The notes under the pieces are model-generated. The model worked only from the letters and a program-made list of their open reading frames with translations, was not told the origin of the DNA and ran no database searches. Below are positions 17,562-27,200 of a stretch of 64,000 nucleotides of DNA, in pieces. The stretch's first letter is position 1. The number at the start of each line of letters is the position of its first letter. A program made the position numbers and the translations under genes. The DNA comes from Algibacter marinivivus (GTDB lineage: Bacteria; Bacteroidota; Bacteroidia; Flavobacteriales; Flavobacteriaceae), in NCBI RefSeq assembly GCF_003143755.1, contig NZ_QFRI01000001.1, positions 1,138,051-1,202,050 of the forward strand, in the 5' to 3' direction.

Positions 17562-18753
17562 TTAAAACTATTTTAATTTTAAAATTTGAAGTATTAGAAG
17601 ATGTTGTTCCATAATTAATAATATCTACTTTATTGATCCAATCTTCCTGCTCTAATTGGTTTATATAGCTTGAAAAAACTTCACTATTATTTGAATCTCC
17701 AGAGATACTTATGCTGTTTTTGTCCACTTCAATACCTTTATCGGTTTTAATCCGTTTTAATAATGGTTGATAATTAAACTCAGAAAGCAAAATACTTTTT
17801 GGTAAAATGTTAATAATCCTGTCATTATAAAACGAACTTTTCGAACAATTACTTTTTAATAGATCATCGACTGTTTTTTGTTTTTTGGAAACCGATTCAT
17901 TAAGTTTAATAATTTGATTTTTTGTGGATTGATTGATTTCAGATACTTGTTTTAGCTCATTAACTTTATTGAAATAATGATTAAAGGCAAAGAAATTAAT
18001 TAATAATAGTCCTAAAATAAACAGACCTCCAATTTTTAAAAATTGATCAAAAAAACGTTTTTGTTTGTAGTTATTAAGGAGACTACCTTTTTCTTCAGAA
18101 AAGTTAGTCTTTGTTGTGTTACTATTTAAAACTGTTTGTAAGGCACCTGAAAAAGATAGCAAATGGTTATTAGAAATAGTTAATCCATTAATATCATAGC
18201 TTTCTAATGGAATACTATCTTTTTCAATTTGAAGAACTTGATTGTTTTCAAACTGAATTATAGAGTTAGAAGTGTAAACTCTGTTTTTATCAATAAATTC
18301 AGAAATATTTACAATCAAATTATTTCCTAATGAAACATTTATAATCGAAAGATTTTGTTTTGAATATTCCTCAATGAGGTTATTCACATAATCTTTTCGG
18401 CATAAGGCTATAAAATGTTTATTTTTTTGGGATAATACTTCAAAATAAAAGTCTTCAAGATTGATATTTGAAAATGCTTTATATACTAATTTTAGAGAAT
18501 CTTGTTGTTCACTTTCGATAGTTTTAGAAAGGACTTTGTCATTATTTAGAACTAGAACAATATGTTGGTTTTTATGGAGTTTATTTGATAAATCTTCGAT
18601 TTTTTTTTCTTCAAAAGAAGATTCAATATTTAATTCTTTTTTAGATCGGTTTAACAGTGTAGCATATATAACTTCAGCATCTTCATTACTAGTGTGTTCA
18701 ACAGCACAAAAACGATTCCCAAATTGTAAATATGTCCAAAAATTGTCTAGCAT
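17551..18753 (-). CDS. GspL (PilM-PilN)-like inner-membrane secretion component
   Basis: A 400-residue protein with a cytoplasmic actin-like half (about 1-225, degenerate PilM/GspL-cyto-like), a transmembrane helix (FILGLLLINFFAF, about 235-255), a coiled-coil (KVNELKQVSEINQSTKNQI) and a periplasmic PilN-like domain (ILPKSILLSEFNYQPLL ... ISISGDSNNSEVFSSYINQLE). This GspL plan would anchor the GspE ATPase to the inner-membrane platform. Its ATG shares one base with the GspD stop (TAATG), and it overlaps the next gene by 11 bases, so all are translationally coupled. Confidence 0.75.
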   Translation of the reverse strand: MLDNFWTYLQFGNRFCAVEHTSNEDAEVIYATLLNRSKKELNIESSFEEKKIEDLSNKLHKNQHIVLVLNNDKVLSKTIESEQQDSLKLVYKAFSNINLEDFYFEVLSQKNKHFIALCRKDYVNNLIEEYSKQNLSIINVSLGNNLIVNISEFIDKNRVYTSNSIIQFENNQVLQIEKDSIPLESYDINGLTISNNHLLSFSGALQTVLNSNTTKTNFSEEKGSLLNNYKQKRFFDQFLKIGGLFILGLLLINFFAFNHYFNKVNELKQVSEINQSTKNQIIKLNESVSKKQKTVDDLLKSNCSKSSFYNDRIINILPKSILLSEFNYQPLLKRIKTDKGIEVDKNSISISGDSNNSEVFSSYINQLEQEDWINKVDIINYGTTSSNTSNFKIKIVLNDE

Positions 18754-20939
18754 TAATAAATTATTGTAGGCTTGATTAATACGGTTAATTTAGCTTTTTT
18801 AGCTTCGCGTTTACGTTTACTAAATAACCATTTGATAATTGGAACCCTTGCTAAAAAAGGGACTCCAGAACCAGAATTATTTTTCATTTGTTCTTCAAGA
18901 CCTCCAAGAACTACAATATCTTGATCTTTAACTCTAATTATTGAGCTAAACTCGCGCGAACTAATATCTGGTGGAGCATCTTCAGCAATACGAGATCCAA
19001 AACTCGACTGAATAACAAATATGTCTAAGGTGACTTGTCCATCTCCAGAGACTAAAGGTTTAATCGTTAAGCCTAATTCTGCATCAATAGGTTGATAGTT
19101 TGTGATCTCTGAAGTTTGCGGGTTATCAGTACCATAAATATTACGTTGAGTCACTGCATAATAAGATGTCTGTCCATTAGAGAAAGTTGCTCTATGCCCA
19201 TTTAAAGTAGATAGTTTTGGTGTAGAACGCACTTTCAAATTACCGTTACTTTCCATAGCTTTAATAGTTGCAAAAAAGTTAGGAACAACTTTACCCAAAT
19301 TAAAAGACCCAAATCCATCAAAACCACCAATAACTTTATTAATTGTATTTGCTCCTAAAGTAATATCAGTTTCAGGAAAAATAGCACCATTGGTCGTCAC
19401 TGGTTCATCTCTAATACCCCAGCTAACTCCTGTTTCAACTAAAGACGTATTATTAACTTCAATAAGCATAACTTCAATTAAAATAACAGGAACAGGTTTG
19501 TCAATTTTATTTATAAAATTCCTAAAACGCTCAATATTAGCACTAGGGCCATTAACATAAAAACTATTGAGTTCATAATCTACCTTAATATCTAAATCTT
19601 GTTTGACTTCATCGGGAAGTATATTTACAAGAGCTTCTACTTTATTATTAAAATTGCTAAAGTTTTGATTGGAGTTGGTATTAAGTTGATTTCTATTCCT
19701 GTTTGAATTACTAGAAGAGTTATAAGAATCAAATTGGTTATTAGAATTGCCAAAGTCTGTATTATTTGTACTGAAGTTTCTCCCTACAGTTCTATTACTA
19801 CGATTACCTCCAGATGGGTCAGACAATAATTCTACTGAACGATGTTGTAAATGAATAATCGCAACTCCACGTACACTCAATTGGTTCTCTTTTCCAAAAA
19901 AATAAATATTCCCTTCTTTTTTGAATGTAAAACGTTTTAATCCATTAGTATTATTCGAAACGGTTTGATCTGAATTGTTGGAGTTTGAACCTGTTTTTGC
20001 TTTGATAGTTTGTGTTTCAAAAACGCTGGTTAATAAATCATCAAAAGAAATATTTTTTGCTTTAAAAGTTACAGTTCCAGCTTCATCTAAAGGTGTAGCA
20101 GTAAATACATTGATATCTAGTTCGTTTCCAATGTCATTGATTATATCTGCTATAGGAGTATTTGCAAAATTTACTTCTAAAAGCTGTTCCTCTAAGTTTT
20201 TAATTTTAAAAAAAAAGTTAGAATTACGCCTTCTGGATGGTTGTTGTCTTGCTTGTTGGTTGTTTGGGGTATTTGAGCTAGTAATTAGTGGTGATGCATT
20301 ACCTTCAAATACAAAAAAACCATCTTTTGACTGTTCAACATATAAATTATTAGCAAAGGCCAGTTTATCCATTGCAGATGCGAAAGGTTTTTGTTGAATA
20401 TATGCTGTTAAAACCCTGCTTTCTAGACCAGGAGAAAAAACTAAATTCTTACCAGTTTCATCCATAATACGCTTAAATACATCATATAATTTATCGCCTT
20501 TAACATCTAAAGAAATAGTATTATTAGTCGGATTGTAAGATATTGGAATTAAGCGTTCTAATGGGGTTTCTGCCTTTTTCACATATTGTTTTATCGATAA
20601 AATATTACCTGTGAATTCAATTGATAATTTATACTCTTTACATAAAAAAACAAGTAAATCCGCTACTGTTACATTGGTAAAATTGTTGGTTATGGTAATT
20701 TTATTAAGTTCTTGGGAAACATTAATATTAATCTTATGTACATCAGAAACTGCCAATAAAAAATTTGCTAATGTAATGCTATTGACATTGATCTCAGTTT
20801 TTACATTTTCAGTAAACCCAACAGTTTCAGTAGATAAAATATTCAATTGACTTTTTATGTTTTGAATACGTTGTAGGTCTTCTTGAGAATAAGAAAACCC
20901 AACGTTTAATAGTAATAATATATATAGTATTTTCTTCAT
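18753..20939 (-). CDS. gspD: GspD-like secretin (outer-membrane channel)
   Basis: Forms the outer-membrane ring through which folded substrates leave. The start at 20939 gives signal peptide MKKILYILLLLNVGFSYSQ. N-terminal secretin modules (N0/STN-like ILLAVSDVHKININ, then repeated N1-type units) occupy about 20-370, then an Asn/Ser-rich linker (about 400-450) and the secretin core: PVPVILIEVMLIEVN, VRSTPKLSTLNGHRATF, ISSREFSSIIRVKDQDIVVLGG (split for length) and VPFLARVPIIKWLFSKR. The end LTVLIKPTIIY leaves no S-domain for a classical pilotin. At about 729 residues it is within the GspD/PilQ range. The Asn-rich linker is unusual. Confidence 0.9.
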   Translation of the reverse strand: MKKILYILLLLNVGFSYSQEDLQRIQNIKSQLNILSTETVGFTENVKTEINVNSITLANFLLAVSDVHKININVSQELNKITITNNFTNVTVADLLVFLCKEYKLSIEFTGNILSIKQYVKKAETPLERLIPISYNPTNNTISLDVKGDKLYDVFKRIMDETGKNLVFSPGLESRVLTAYIQQKPFASAMDKLAFANNLYVEQSKDGFFVFEGNASPLITSSNTPNNQQARQQPSRRRNSNFFFKIKNLEEQLLEVNFANTPIADIINDIGNELDINVFTATPLDEAGTVTFKAKNISFDDLLTSVFETQTIKAKTGSNSNNSDQTVSNNTNGLKRFTFKKEGNIYFFGKENQLSVRGVAIIHLQHRSVELLSDPSGGNRSNRTVGRNFSTNNTDFGNSNNQFDSYNSSSNSNRNRNQLNTNSNQNFSNFNNKVEALVNILPDEVKQDLDIKVDYELNSFYVNGPSANIERFRNFINKIDKPVPVILIEVMLIEVNNTSLVETGVSWGIRDEPVTTNGAIFPETDITLGANTINKVIGGFDGFGSFNLGKVVPNFFATIKAMESNGNLKVRSTPKLSTLNGHRATFSNGQTSYYAVTQRNIYGTDNPQTSEITNYQPIDAELGLTIKPLVSGDGQVTLDIFVIQSSFGSRIAEDAPPDISSREFSSIIRVKDQDIVVLGGLEEQMKNNSGSGVPFLARVPIIKWLFSKRKREAKKAKLTVLIKPTIIY

Positions 20940-20976
20940 AATATTTTCCACGCGGTCGGGGAATCTTATTTAATTT

Positions 20977-22383
20977 TTAATCTGAAAGCAAAGCGTAAAC
21001 TTCTTCTATAGAAGTTACACCTTGTTTAACTAAGTCTATAGCATTGTTTTTTAAAGTAGCAATGTTATTTTCAGAGATGTAGGTATCAATTTCTAACTCA
21101 TTTTGTTTGATATATTGAATCAATGTTTTATTAATTGGAATAATTTCATAGATAGCTTTTCTGCCATTATAACCAGTATGATAGCAACTGTTACATCCAA
21201 TAGCTTTATAATGGGTTTTTAAATCGCTTTGTATTTTAAAATTGGAAGGAAATAATTCAGAAGAAATCACATCTTCTTCCTTACAATCATCACATAATTT
21301 TCTAACTAAACGCTGAGCTACACTTACATTTAGAGTACTCGCAATTAAAAAAGAAGGAATATCCATATCTATTAACCTTGAAATAGTAGCCCAAGCGGAA
21401 TTGGTATGAATAGTAGATAGAACTAAGTGTCCAGTTAGTGCAGCACGAATAGCCATATTGGCTGTTTTAGCATCACGTATTTCTCCTACCATAATTACAT
21501 CAGGATCTTGACGTAAAAATGTACGGAGTGTACTAGCGAAATCTAGTCCAATATTTTCTTTAAGCTGAACTTGATTAACTCCCTCAAGTGTATATTCTAT
21601 AGGGTCCTCAATAGTTAATATATTGGTTTGATCATCATTCAAAAGCTTTAAAGTAGCATATAAAGTAGTGGTTTTTCCAGAACCTGTTGGTCCAGAAATT
21701 AAAACAATACCATTAGGCTTTTTTACGGTTTCTTTATAAGTGTTTAGTTCAGTTTCTGTAAATCCTAAATCACTTAAATTAATATGATTTGCATCTTTAC
21801 TTAAAATACGAAGTACTAGCTTTTCACCATGTAATGTTGGTAATGATGAGACACGAATATCAAATTCATTTGTATTTGTTTTTACGGTAATACGACCATC
21901 TTGAGGTAAGCGTTTTTCAGAAATATCTAGTCCCGCTTTTATTTTTAGTTTATTAACAATGACAGGATATTCTTGTAATGAAATGATAAATTGTTCTTTA
22001 AGTTTCCCATCTAATCTAAAACGAACTCTACATTTATGTTCATAAGGTTCAAAATGAATATCACTACTTCCGATGTCTTTGGCTGTGAATAATAATTTTT
22101 CTAGAAAATCAGTGCTGTAATGTAAATCTACAGATTGATTTTGATTGCGTTGTCTGAAATTAATACTTAAATATTGTTGAATATTTTCGGTGCTTTCTTC
22201 TATAAGTACAATTTCCTTATTTAAAACAATTTGTAATTCTTGTTTTAGAGCATCTGTTACTTGATTCGTTTTAAAGATTAATGTTCCATTTGTAGCTTCA
22301 ACAGGAATTATATGATAATGATACGCCTGTTCATTAGAAATGAGCTGTAGTAAATCTGTTGTTATGTTGAAATCTTTTTTCAA
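20977..22383 (-). CDS. gspE: GspE/PilB-type secretion ATPase
   Basis: A cytoplasmic hexameric ATPase that powers pseudopilus assembly. The 468-residue protein has an Asp box (SSDIHFEP, 106-113), Walker A GPTGSGKTTT (231-240), TIEDPIEY (257-264), Walker B DVIMVGEIRD (295-304), the His box (GHLVLSTIHTNSA) and a zinc tetracysteine module C364-x2-C367 ... C397-x2-C400. The N-terminal GspL-binding domain is shortened. It lies one base after the prepilin peptidase stop. The Cys module favours GspE/PilB over retraction ATPases (PilT). Confidence 0.95.
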   Translation of the reverse strand: MKKDFNITTDLLQLISNEQAYHYHIIPVEATNGTLIFKTNQVTDALKQELQIVLNKEIVLIEESTENIQQYLSINFRQRNQNQSVDLHYSTDFLEKLLFTAKDIGSSDIHFEPYEHKCRVRFRLDGKLKEQFIISLQEYPVIVNKLKIKAGLDISEKRLPQDGRITVKTNTNEFDIRVSSLPTLHGEKLVLRILSKDANHINLSDLGFTETELNTYKETVKKPNGIVLISGPTGSGKTTTLYATLKLLNDDQTNILTIEDPIEYTLEGVNQVQLKENIGLDFASTLRTFLRQDPDVIMVGEIRDAKTANMAIRAALTGHLVLSTIHTNSAWATISRLIDMDIPSFLIASTLNVSVAQRLVRKLCDDCKEEDVISSELFPSNFKIQSDLKTHYKAIGCNSCYHTGYNGRKAIYEIIPINKTLIQYIKQNELEIDTYISENNIATLKNNAIDLVKQGVTSIEEVYALLSD

Positions 22384-22384
22384 G

Positions 22385-22864
22385 TCAAATGGTGTATACT
22401 GATTTTAGAATTCCAAACCAATGTGAAATATATGCTATAGCAAAAAACAGACTTAAATAACCTGCTAATGGAACGGTTTCTTGTTTCGTTCTTTGTTTTA
22501 TAAAAAGATGCAAGACTAACGAAAACAATAATCCAAACACAAATAATATTAGAAAGGACACACTAAAAAAACTAAATGCTAATGCTAAAAACAGTAACCC
22601 ATCTCCTAATCCAAAAGTGTTTGACACAGACGTTTTAAGCTTTATCCTAGAGTATAAAAATACTACGCCAATTAATAAGCCTACAAAAATCAGATTTATA
22701 GCTACTGTTGTATAAAATAATTGAGAGAAAGTGTTTAGATACATTAACATTCCAGAACAAATCCCAATAACTGGAAACAAAAACCAATACACTTTGCGTT
22801 CTTTAATGTCTTGTAGAAATACCATAACAAAAGAAGTTAATAGAAGAATTTTTAAAACAACCAC
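22385..22864 (-). CDS. Prepilin peptidase, minimal A24 type (GspO/PilD-like)
   Basis: An inner-membrane aspartyl protease that trims prepilin leaders. At 159 residues it holds only the A24 catalytic domain and lacks the N-methylating domain of PilD. Six predicted helices carry the two catalytic Asp: Asp19 in FLQDIKERKVYWFLFP and Asp88 in TFGLGDGLLF (the GxGD motif). Its substrates are probably the pseudopilins encoded next door (GspG at 22866) and across the region (GspI, GspJ). It lies one base from both flanking genes. Without the methylase domain the mature N-termini may be unmethylated; that is inference. Confidence 0.85.
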   Translation of the reverse strand: MVVLKILLLTSFVMVFLQDIKERKVYWFLFPVIGICSGMLMYLNTFSQLFYTTVAINLIFVGLLIGVVFLYSRIKLKTSVSNTFGLGDGLLFLALAFSFFSVSFLILFVFGLLFSLVLHLFIKQRTKQETVPLAGYLSLFFAIAYISHWFGILKSVYTI

Positions 22865-22865
22865 A

Positions 22866-23258
22866 TTAGTCTTTTAGGATTTGTTTTGGCGCTCCATTTT
22901 CATCAATTTCCCAAACATTAAACACGCCATCTCCATCAAAATCGGTTATGGCTGTCGCTCTGGCTATAAAGCTGTTGTTTGTAGCACTTAAAATCTCATA
23001 ACTATAATTAGCTCTACCATTTTCATTGACAGTTTTTGGGGCCTCAAAGTCTATTTCACTAAAGTCAGTAGAATATTTAGAGTACATATAACGATAGGTT
23101 GTTTGTGAATTATAGATATGACTTAATTGTAGTTGAGCTTCAGTGCTTTTAGCTTTACTAATTAAAGGCATTAAATTGGGTAATGCTAAAAGTAATAGAA
23201 TACCAATTATTACTAACACAATCAGAACTTCTTGGAGATTATAACCAGATACTTTCAT
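22866..23258 (-). CDS. Major pseudopilin, GspG-like
   Basis: The main subunit of the periplasmic pseudopilus. Short leader MKVSG is cleaved before YNLQEVLIVLVIIGILLLLA; Glu10 is the conserved Glu+5 of the mature protein. A long N-terminal helix and a small globular domain follow. The C-terminal loop DFDGDGVFNVWEIDENG has the DxDGDG spacing of a calcium site, as in GspG major pseudopilins that need Ca2+ for stability. It is the first gene of the minus-strand secretion operon. Upstream lie two CTTAC-N5-GTAAG palindromes, the nearer ending 58 bases from its start. Confidence 0.85.
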   Translation of the reverse strand: MKVSGYNLQEVLIVLVIIGILLLLALPNLMPLISKAKSTEAQLQLSHIYNSQTTYRYMYSKYSTDFSEIDFEAPKTVNENGRANYSYEILSATNNSFIARATAITDFDGDGVFNVWEIDENGAPKQILKD

Positions 23259-23290
23259 TAAAAATGAATTTTAAGCAATATAAGAAACTA

Positions 23291-23298
23291 CAAAAGCA
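23291..23298 (-). promoter_or_regulatory. Possible -7 box (TGCTTTTG) of the gspG operon
   Basis: Minus-strand TGCTTTTG is one base off TAnnTTTG and lies 17 bases inside the nearer palindrome, so the palindrome would cover the -33 position. A weak box with a bound site at -33 suits an activated promoter. Confidence 0.35.
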
Positions 23299-23315
23299 AC
23301 AGTTAATAATCATGT

Positions 23316-23330
23316 CTTACAATTTGTAAG
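23316..23330. promoter_or_regulatory. Palindromic operator A1, CTTACAATTTGTAAG
   Basis: A perfect CTTAC-N5-GTAAG palindrome (the core AATTT is also nearly symmetric). Its partner A2 begins exactly 22 bases away, on the same helix face. It lies between the response regulator stop and the gspG start. Confidence 0.75.
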
Positions 23331-23337
23331 TGATAAA

Positions 23338-23352
23338 CTTACTTTTTGTAAG
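23338..23352. promoter_or_regulatory. Palindromic operator A2, CTTACTTTTTGTAAG
   Basis: Second perfect CTTAC-N5-GTAAG palindrome, 22 bases from A1, ending 8 bases before the response regulator's stop codon. Confidence 0.75.
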
Positions 23353-23360
23353 AAGTGTTT

Positions 23361-24035
23361 TTATAAAAACCCATTCTCTTCAGCAGCTTTTAAAAGCGCT
23401 TTGTCGTCTTGCTTTTGTGTTTTAAAAACTTCTTTTAAAATTCTTTTTCTTTTTTCTATACCACCTTGAGACAGCGGTAATAACTCTTTTAGTTCTTTCA
23501 TTTTACTCCCATTATTAAGAGCATAAAGTAGCAGTTTGTCTATATTATTCAGTGTAGTTTTACTTGAAATATTTTTTCTAAGTAATTGCAATATTGAGGT
23601 GCTGTAGTAAGGTACATTATTAATCACATCTTCAACAACTTTAGTTATAGCTTTTATACCTATATCACTTTTATAAAGTAATCCGTCAGGATTAATATTT
23701 TGGAGAATGTTGTAAAACTTTAGCGCATTGTAATGGCCTGTTATTATTACAATTTTAACATTATGTCTTAAATTTTTAAAGATGCTAGCTAACACTTCTC
23801 CAGATGTAATTTTAGAAATATTTGAAGGAAGATTTATATCTACAAAAATCAAATCATAGGGTTTGTTTTTCAAGGATAATTCGTATTTGGATAAAGCTGA
23901 ATCACCACATGTGGCTGAATCTACTATAAATTTTAAATCACTATTAAGTGCGTTTATCTGCTCAAGTGAATTTTTGTAAGCATCTATAATAATTGGATGG
24001 TCATCAATGAGTAATACTCGAATAAATTTAGTCAT
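23361..24035 (-). CDS. NarL/LuxR-type response regulator, likely regulator of the secretion/toxin locus
   Basis: A 224-residue two-domain regulator. The receiver has the acidic pair Asp11-Asp12 (LLIDDHP), phospho-acceptor Asp66 (IFVDINLPS), the switch Thr in IVIITGH, and Lys in LLYKSD. The C-terminal part (about 160-215) fits a LuxR-type helix-turn-helix (NNGSKMKELKELLPLSQGGIEKRKRILK, shown only in part: KMKELKELLPLS). No sensor kinase is encoded in the window. The gene is flanked on both sides by paired CTTAC-N5-GTAAG palindromes, the type of symmetric site NarL-family dimers bind. That it binds them is inference from position. Confidence 0.85.
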   Translation of the reverse strand: MTKFIRVLLIDDHPIIIDAYKNSLEQINALNSDLKFIVDSATCGDSALSKYELSLKNKPYDLIFVDINLPSNISKITSGEVLASIFKNLRHNVKIVIITGHYNALKFYNILQNINPDGLLYKSDIGIKAITKVVEDVINNVPYYSTSILQLLRKNISSKTTLNNIDKLLLYALNNGSKMKELKELLPLSQGGIEKRKRILKEVFKTQKQDDKALLKAAEENGFL

Positions 24036-24100
24036 AAATAATTGATATTATTTGAAATTAAAAATAAAACAGCTATTAATTATTGTTATTAAGAGATTCT

Positions 24101-24108
24101 CAAATGTA
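24101..24108 (-). promoter_or_regulatory. -7 box (TACATTTG) of the response regulator gene
   Basis: Minus-strand TACATTTG fits TAnnTTTG, 66 bases before the regulator's start codon. Palindrome B1 begins 24 bases upstream of it, placing the operator pair just upstream of the promoter, consistent with autoregulation. Confidence 0.5.
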
Positions 24109-24131
24109 ATATTTTTAATTGAAAAAAATAA

Positions 24132-24146
24132 CTTACATATGGTAAG
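24132..24146. promoter_or_regulatory. Palindromic operator B1, CTTACATATGGTAAG
   Basis: A perfect CTTAC-N5-GTAAG palindrome in the divergent gap between the response regulator and RHS genes. Same arms as A1 and A2. Confidence 0.75.
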
Positions 24147-24153
24147 AATTATA

Positions 24154-24168
24154 ATTACTTATTGTAAG
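24154..24168. promoter_or_regulatory. Palindromic operator B2, ATTACTTATTGTAAG
   Basis: One base off the consensus in the left arm (ATTAC for CTTAC). It is exactly 22 bases from B1, as A2 is from A1, and ends 64 bases before the RHS start codon, nearly the same distance as A1 from gspG (58). Confidence 0.7.
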
Positions 24169-24231
24169 GTGTTTTTATTCAAGTGAGAATGATTTTTTTC
24201 TAGTTTTATTGGGTGTAAATATCGTTTTTTA

Positions 24232-27200
24232 ATGAAAAAGTTATATTCTTTCCTTGTCGTTTTTCAACTTTTATTTGTTTTACAAGTTGGAGCTCAGTCT
24301 ATTAACCAGAACTATGTAAAAACTACAGAATTTTTGGAATCTGTTATTGTAGAAAGTGATTTCACATCTAGTTTTGGTGGTTGGCAACAAAATGGAAGTG
24401 TTAGTTATTCATTAGAGAGCGATAGGCTTAAAGTCAATGTAAATAGCTCTTGGGAAGGGGTTAAGCATTATATAAATGGTTTTAGGACTAAAGCAGGTGA
24501 GGTTCTGCGTATTAAATTAATTTTCGACAAAGGAAATACATTAGCTAATGTGAGACTGTATCTTCAAGAATTGGATTCTAATGGAAATACTGTGGCGTGG
24601 AATGTGAAAGATGGTAATATTCAAACAGGTATTCATGAATATAGTCATACCATGGCTGCTAATGGGAACAGTATTATATTTCGTATTGATAAGCAGAACA
24701 CACATACAAATTCTGATACTTATTTTTACATTGATTATGTTAGCTTAAAATTAGGGGGTGATACAGCTTCAGTTGAAAAACTTGAAAATATCACCTACCT
24801 TGACGGCTTTGGGAAAGCTAAACAACAAGTTGCTGTAAAACAAAGTACAAATCAAAAAGATATTGTTCAGCATATAGAATATGATGAATTTGGAAGAACT
24901 ACAAAACAATATCTAGCATTACCCACTACTCAGAATACAGGGAATTATATTAATAATGCGCAATCACAAATATTGAGTTACTATCAAAGTAATTTTACAG
25001 ATCAACATCCATTTGCAGAAGTAAGGTATGATAGTTCGCCATTAAATAGAAAATTAGAGTCCTCAGCTCCAGGAAACACTTGGGAACTGATTAGTAATTC
25101 AGATACGGATCATACAGCGAAATATGATTATGATGTTAATGATTATTCAGAAGTTAGGTTGTTTGAAATAGTAAATCAACCCGATAAGACTTTTCAAGTA
25201 TCAAATTATCAAAAAGGGGAGTTGTTAAAAAACGTTGTGAAAAACGTGAATTGGAGTTCTAGTGACGGTCTTTTAAATACTAAAGAGGTTTTTACAGACA
25301 AGAATGGTAGGAAGGTAGCTGAGTTTAGTTATGAAGATGATGGTGGTTCAGTAAAAAAACTCAGCACATATTACGTCTATGATAATACAGGTAATTTAAG
25401 ATATGTATTACCACCTAAAGCGTTTGAAAAACTTTTTTCTTCGGATGTGACGTATACACCTTTTGATTTAACTTTTAATTGGACGCTATTTGTAGATAAT
25501 CCTTCTACAGTTACTGGTAGCGGAGATGTTAATATTGAATTAGAGTATAATAGCGTTTTAGACTTTCACCGACTACTTTTAGATTTCAATCTAAGTTTCC
25601 CTTTTGTTTGGGGTGGTAGTAATGGTGCTTATTTAAAACAAGGTAATATTGTTTCAATTCCCATTGATTCTAATTTACCCAAAAAATATTTATTTAGTGT
25701 TTATGACACCAAAAACGGTGGCCCATCAATACCAGGAGACCCTATAGGTACTGTTGACTCTGGTGATCCAACAAAAACCAGATATGAATACTCAATACAA
25801 AATGGTTATTTGTTTGTAGAGTTTATTGTAGGTACAGATTTTGGTAGCTCAACTACACCTTTTAAGGTAAATACAGTTGATACAAATTCTGGAAGTGTTT
25901 TAGAAGGTAATTTTTATAATGAAGATGCCATTGATAATTTAGCATTTCAATACAAATACGATGAATTTAATAGACAAATAGAACAAAAAGTACCGGGTAA
26001 AGGATGGGAATATATGGTATATGACCAATTGGATCGCCCTATACTAACACAAGATGCGCTTTTAAGACAAGAAAATAAGTGGCTATTTAATAAATATGAT
26101 GCTTTTGGTCGAGTAGTTTACACTGGTATAAGTACACATTTTGCATCTCAATCAAGTTTACAGAGTCAAGTAGATAATTTTATTAATGCAAGTTCCAATA
26201 AATCTAATATAGAATCTCGAACTTCATCTACTTCTAGCATTGGGGGAGTGTCTATAAATTATTCAAACAATGCATTCCCTAACAGTGGTTTAGAAACGTT
26301 AACCGTAAATTATTATGATAATTATAATTTTACTGATTCTAGTAAACCAGTAACGCCATCAAATATTTTAGGGCAACAAGTTTCAACCAGAACAAAAGGA
26401 TTACTTACAGCAACTTGGGCAAAAACAATTGGTAGCTCAACTTGGGCAAAAAATTACACCTATTATGATAAAAAAGGAAGAGTAGTTTATGTACATGAGC
26501 AAAACCATTTAGGAGGTTATACCTATAATAAATCAGAATTAGATTTTAGAGGTAAATTAACTTTATCAGAAACAGATCATAAAAGGAGCTCTAGCCCTAG
26601 TGCCAATTTAAAAATTGTTGACCGTTTTGAATATGATCATGTAGAACGTCCTAAAAAACATTTTCAAAAAATTAATACACAAGCAGAAGAGCTTATTGCC
26701 GAAAACTTATATAATGAGTTAGGGCAATTAGAAACTAAATCATTAGGTGACGGGCTTCAAGATATAGATTACACTTATAATATAAGAGGTTGGCTATCTA
26801 AAGTTAATGATGTTAATAATTTGGGCTTAGATATGTTTGCCTATACTCTAAAATATAATGATGCCATAGAGGGAACCGCTTCTGTAGGCAACCAATACAA
26901 CGGGAATATTAGGCAAATTATATGGAAATCTGCAAAAAACAATTTAAAGAAATCGTATGCTTTTGAGTATGATAAACTCAATCGATTTTCAAAATCTATT
27001 TATCGTGAAAATAGTAGTTTAACTGGAGGTGCAGGTAGATTTGAAACCTATAATTTATCGTATGATGCCAATGGTAATATACAAGGTTTAGCGCGTAAAA
27101 ACCAAACCAATACCATTATTGATAATCTAGATTATACTTACGATAATGGAAACCAATTATTAGCTATAAATGATACATCAAATAGTACCGATGGTTTTAA

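Noticed and set aside
17046-24035. Reading the cluster as a type IV pilus for twitching
   Set aside because: No PilT retraction ATPase, GspC- and GspK-like genes present, minimal peptidase; a T2SS-like machine fits better, although the boundary between the classes is not sharp.
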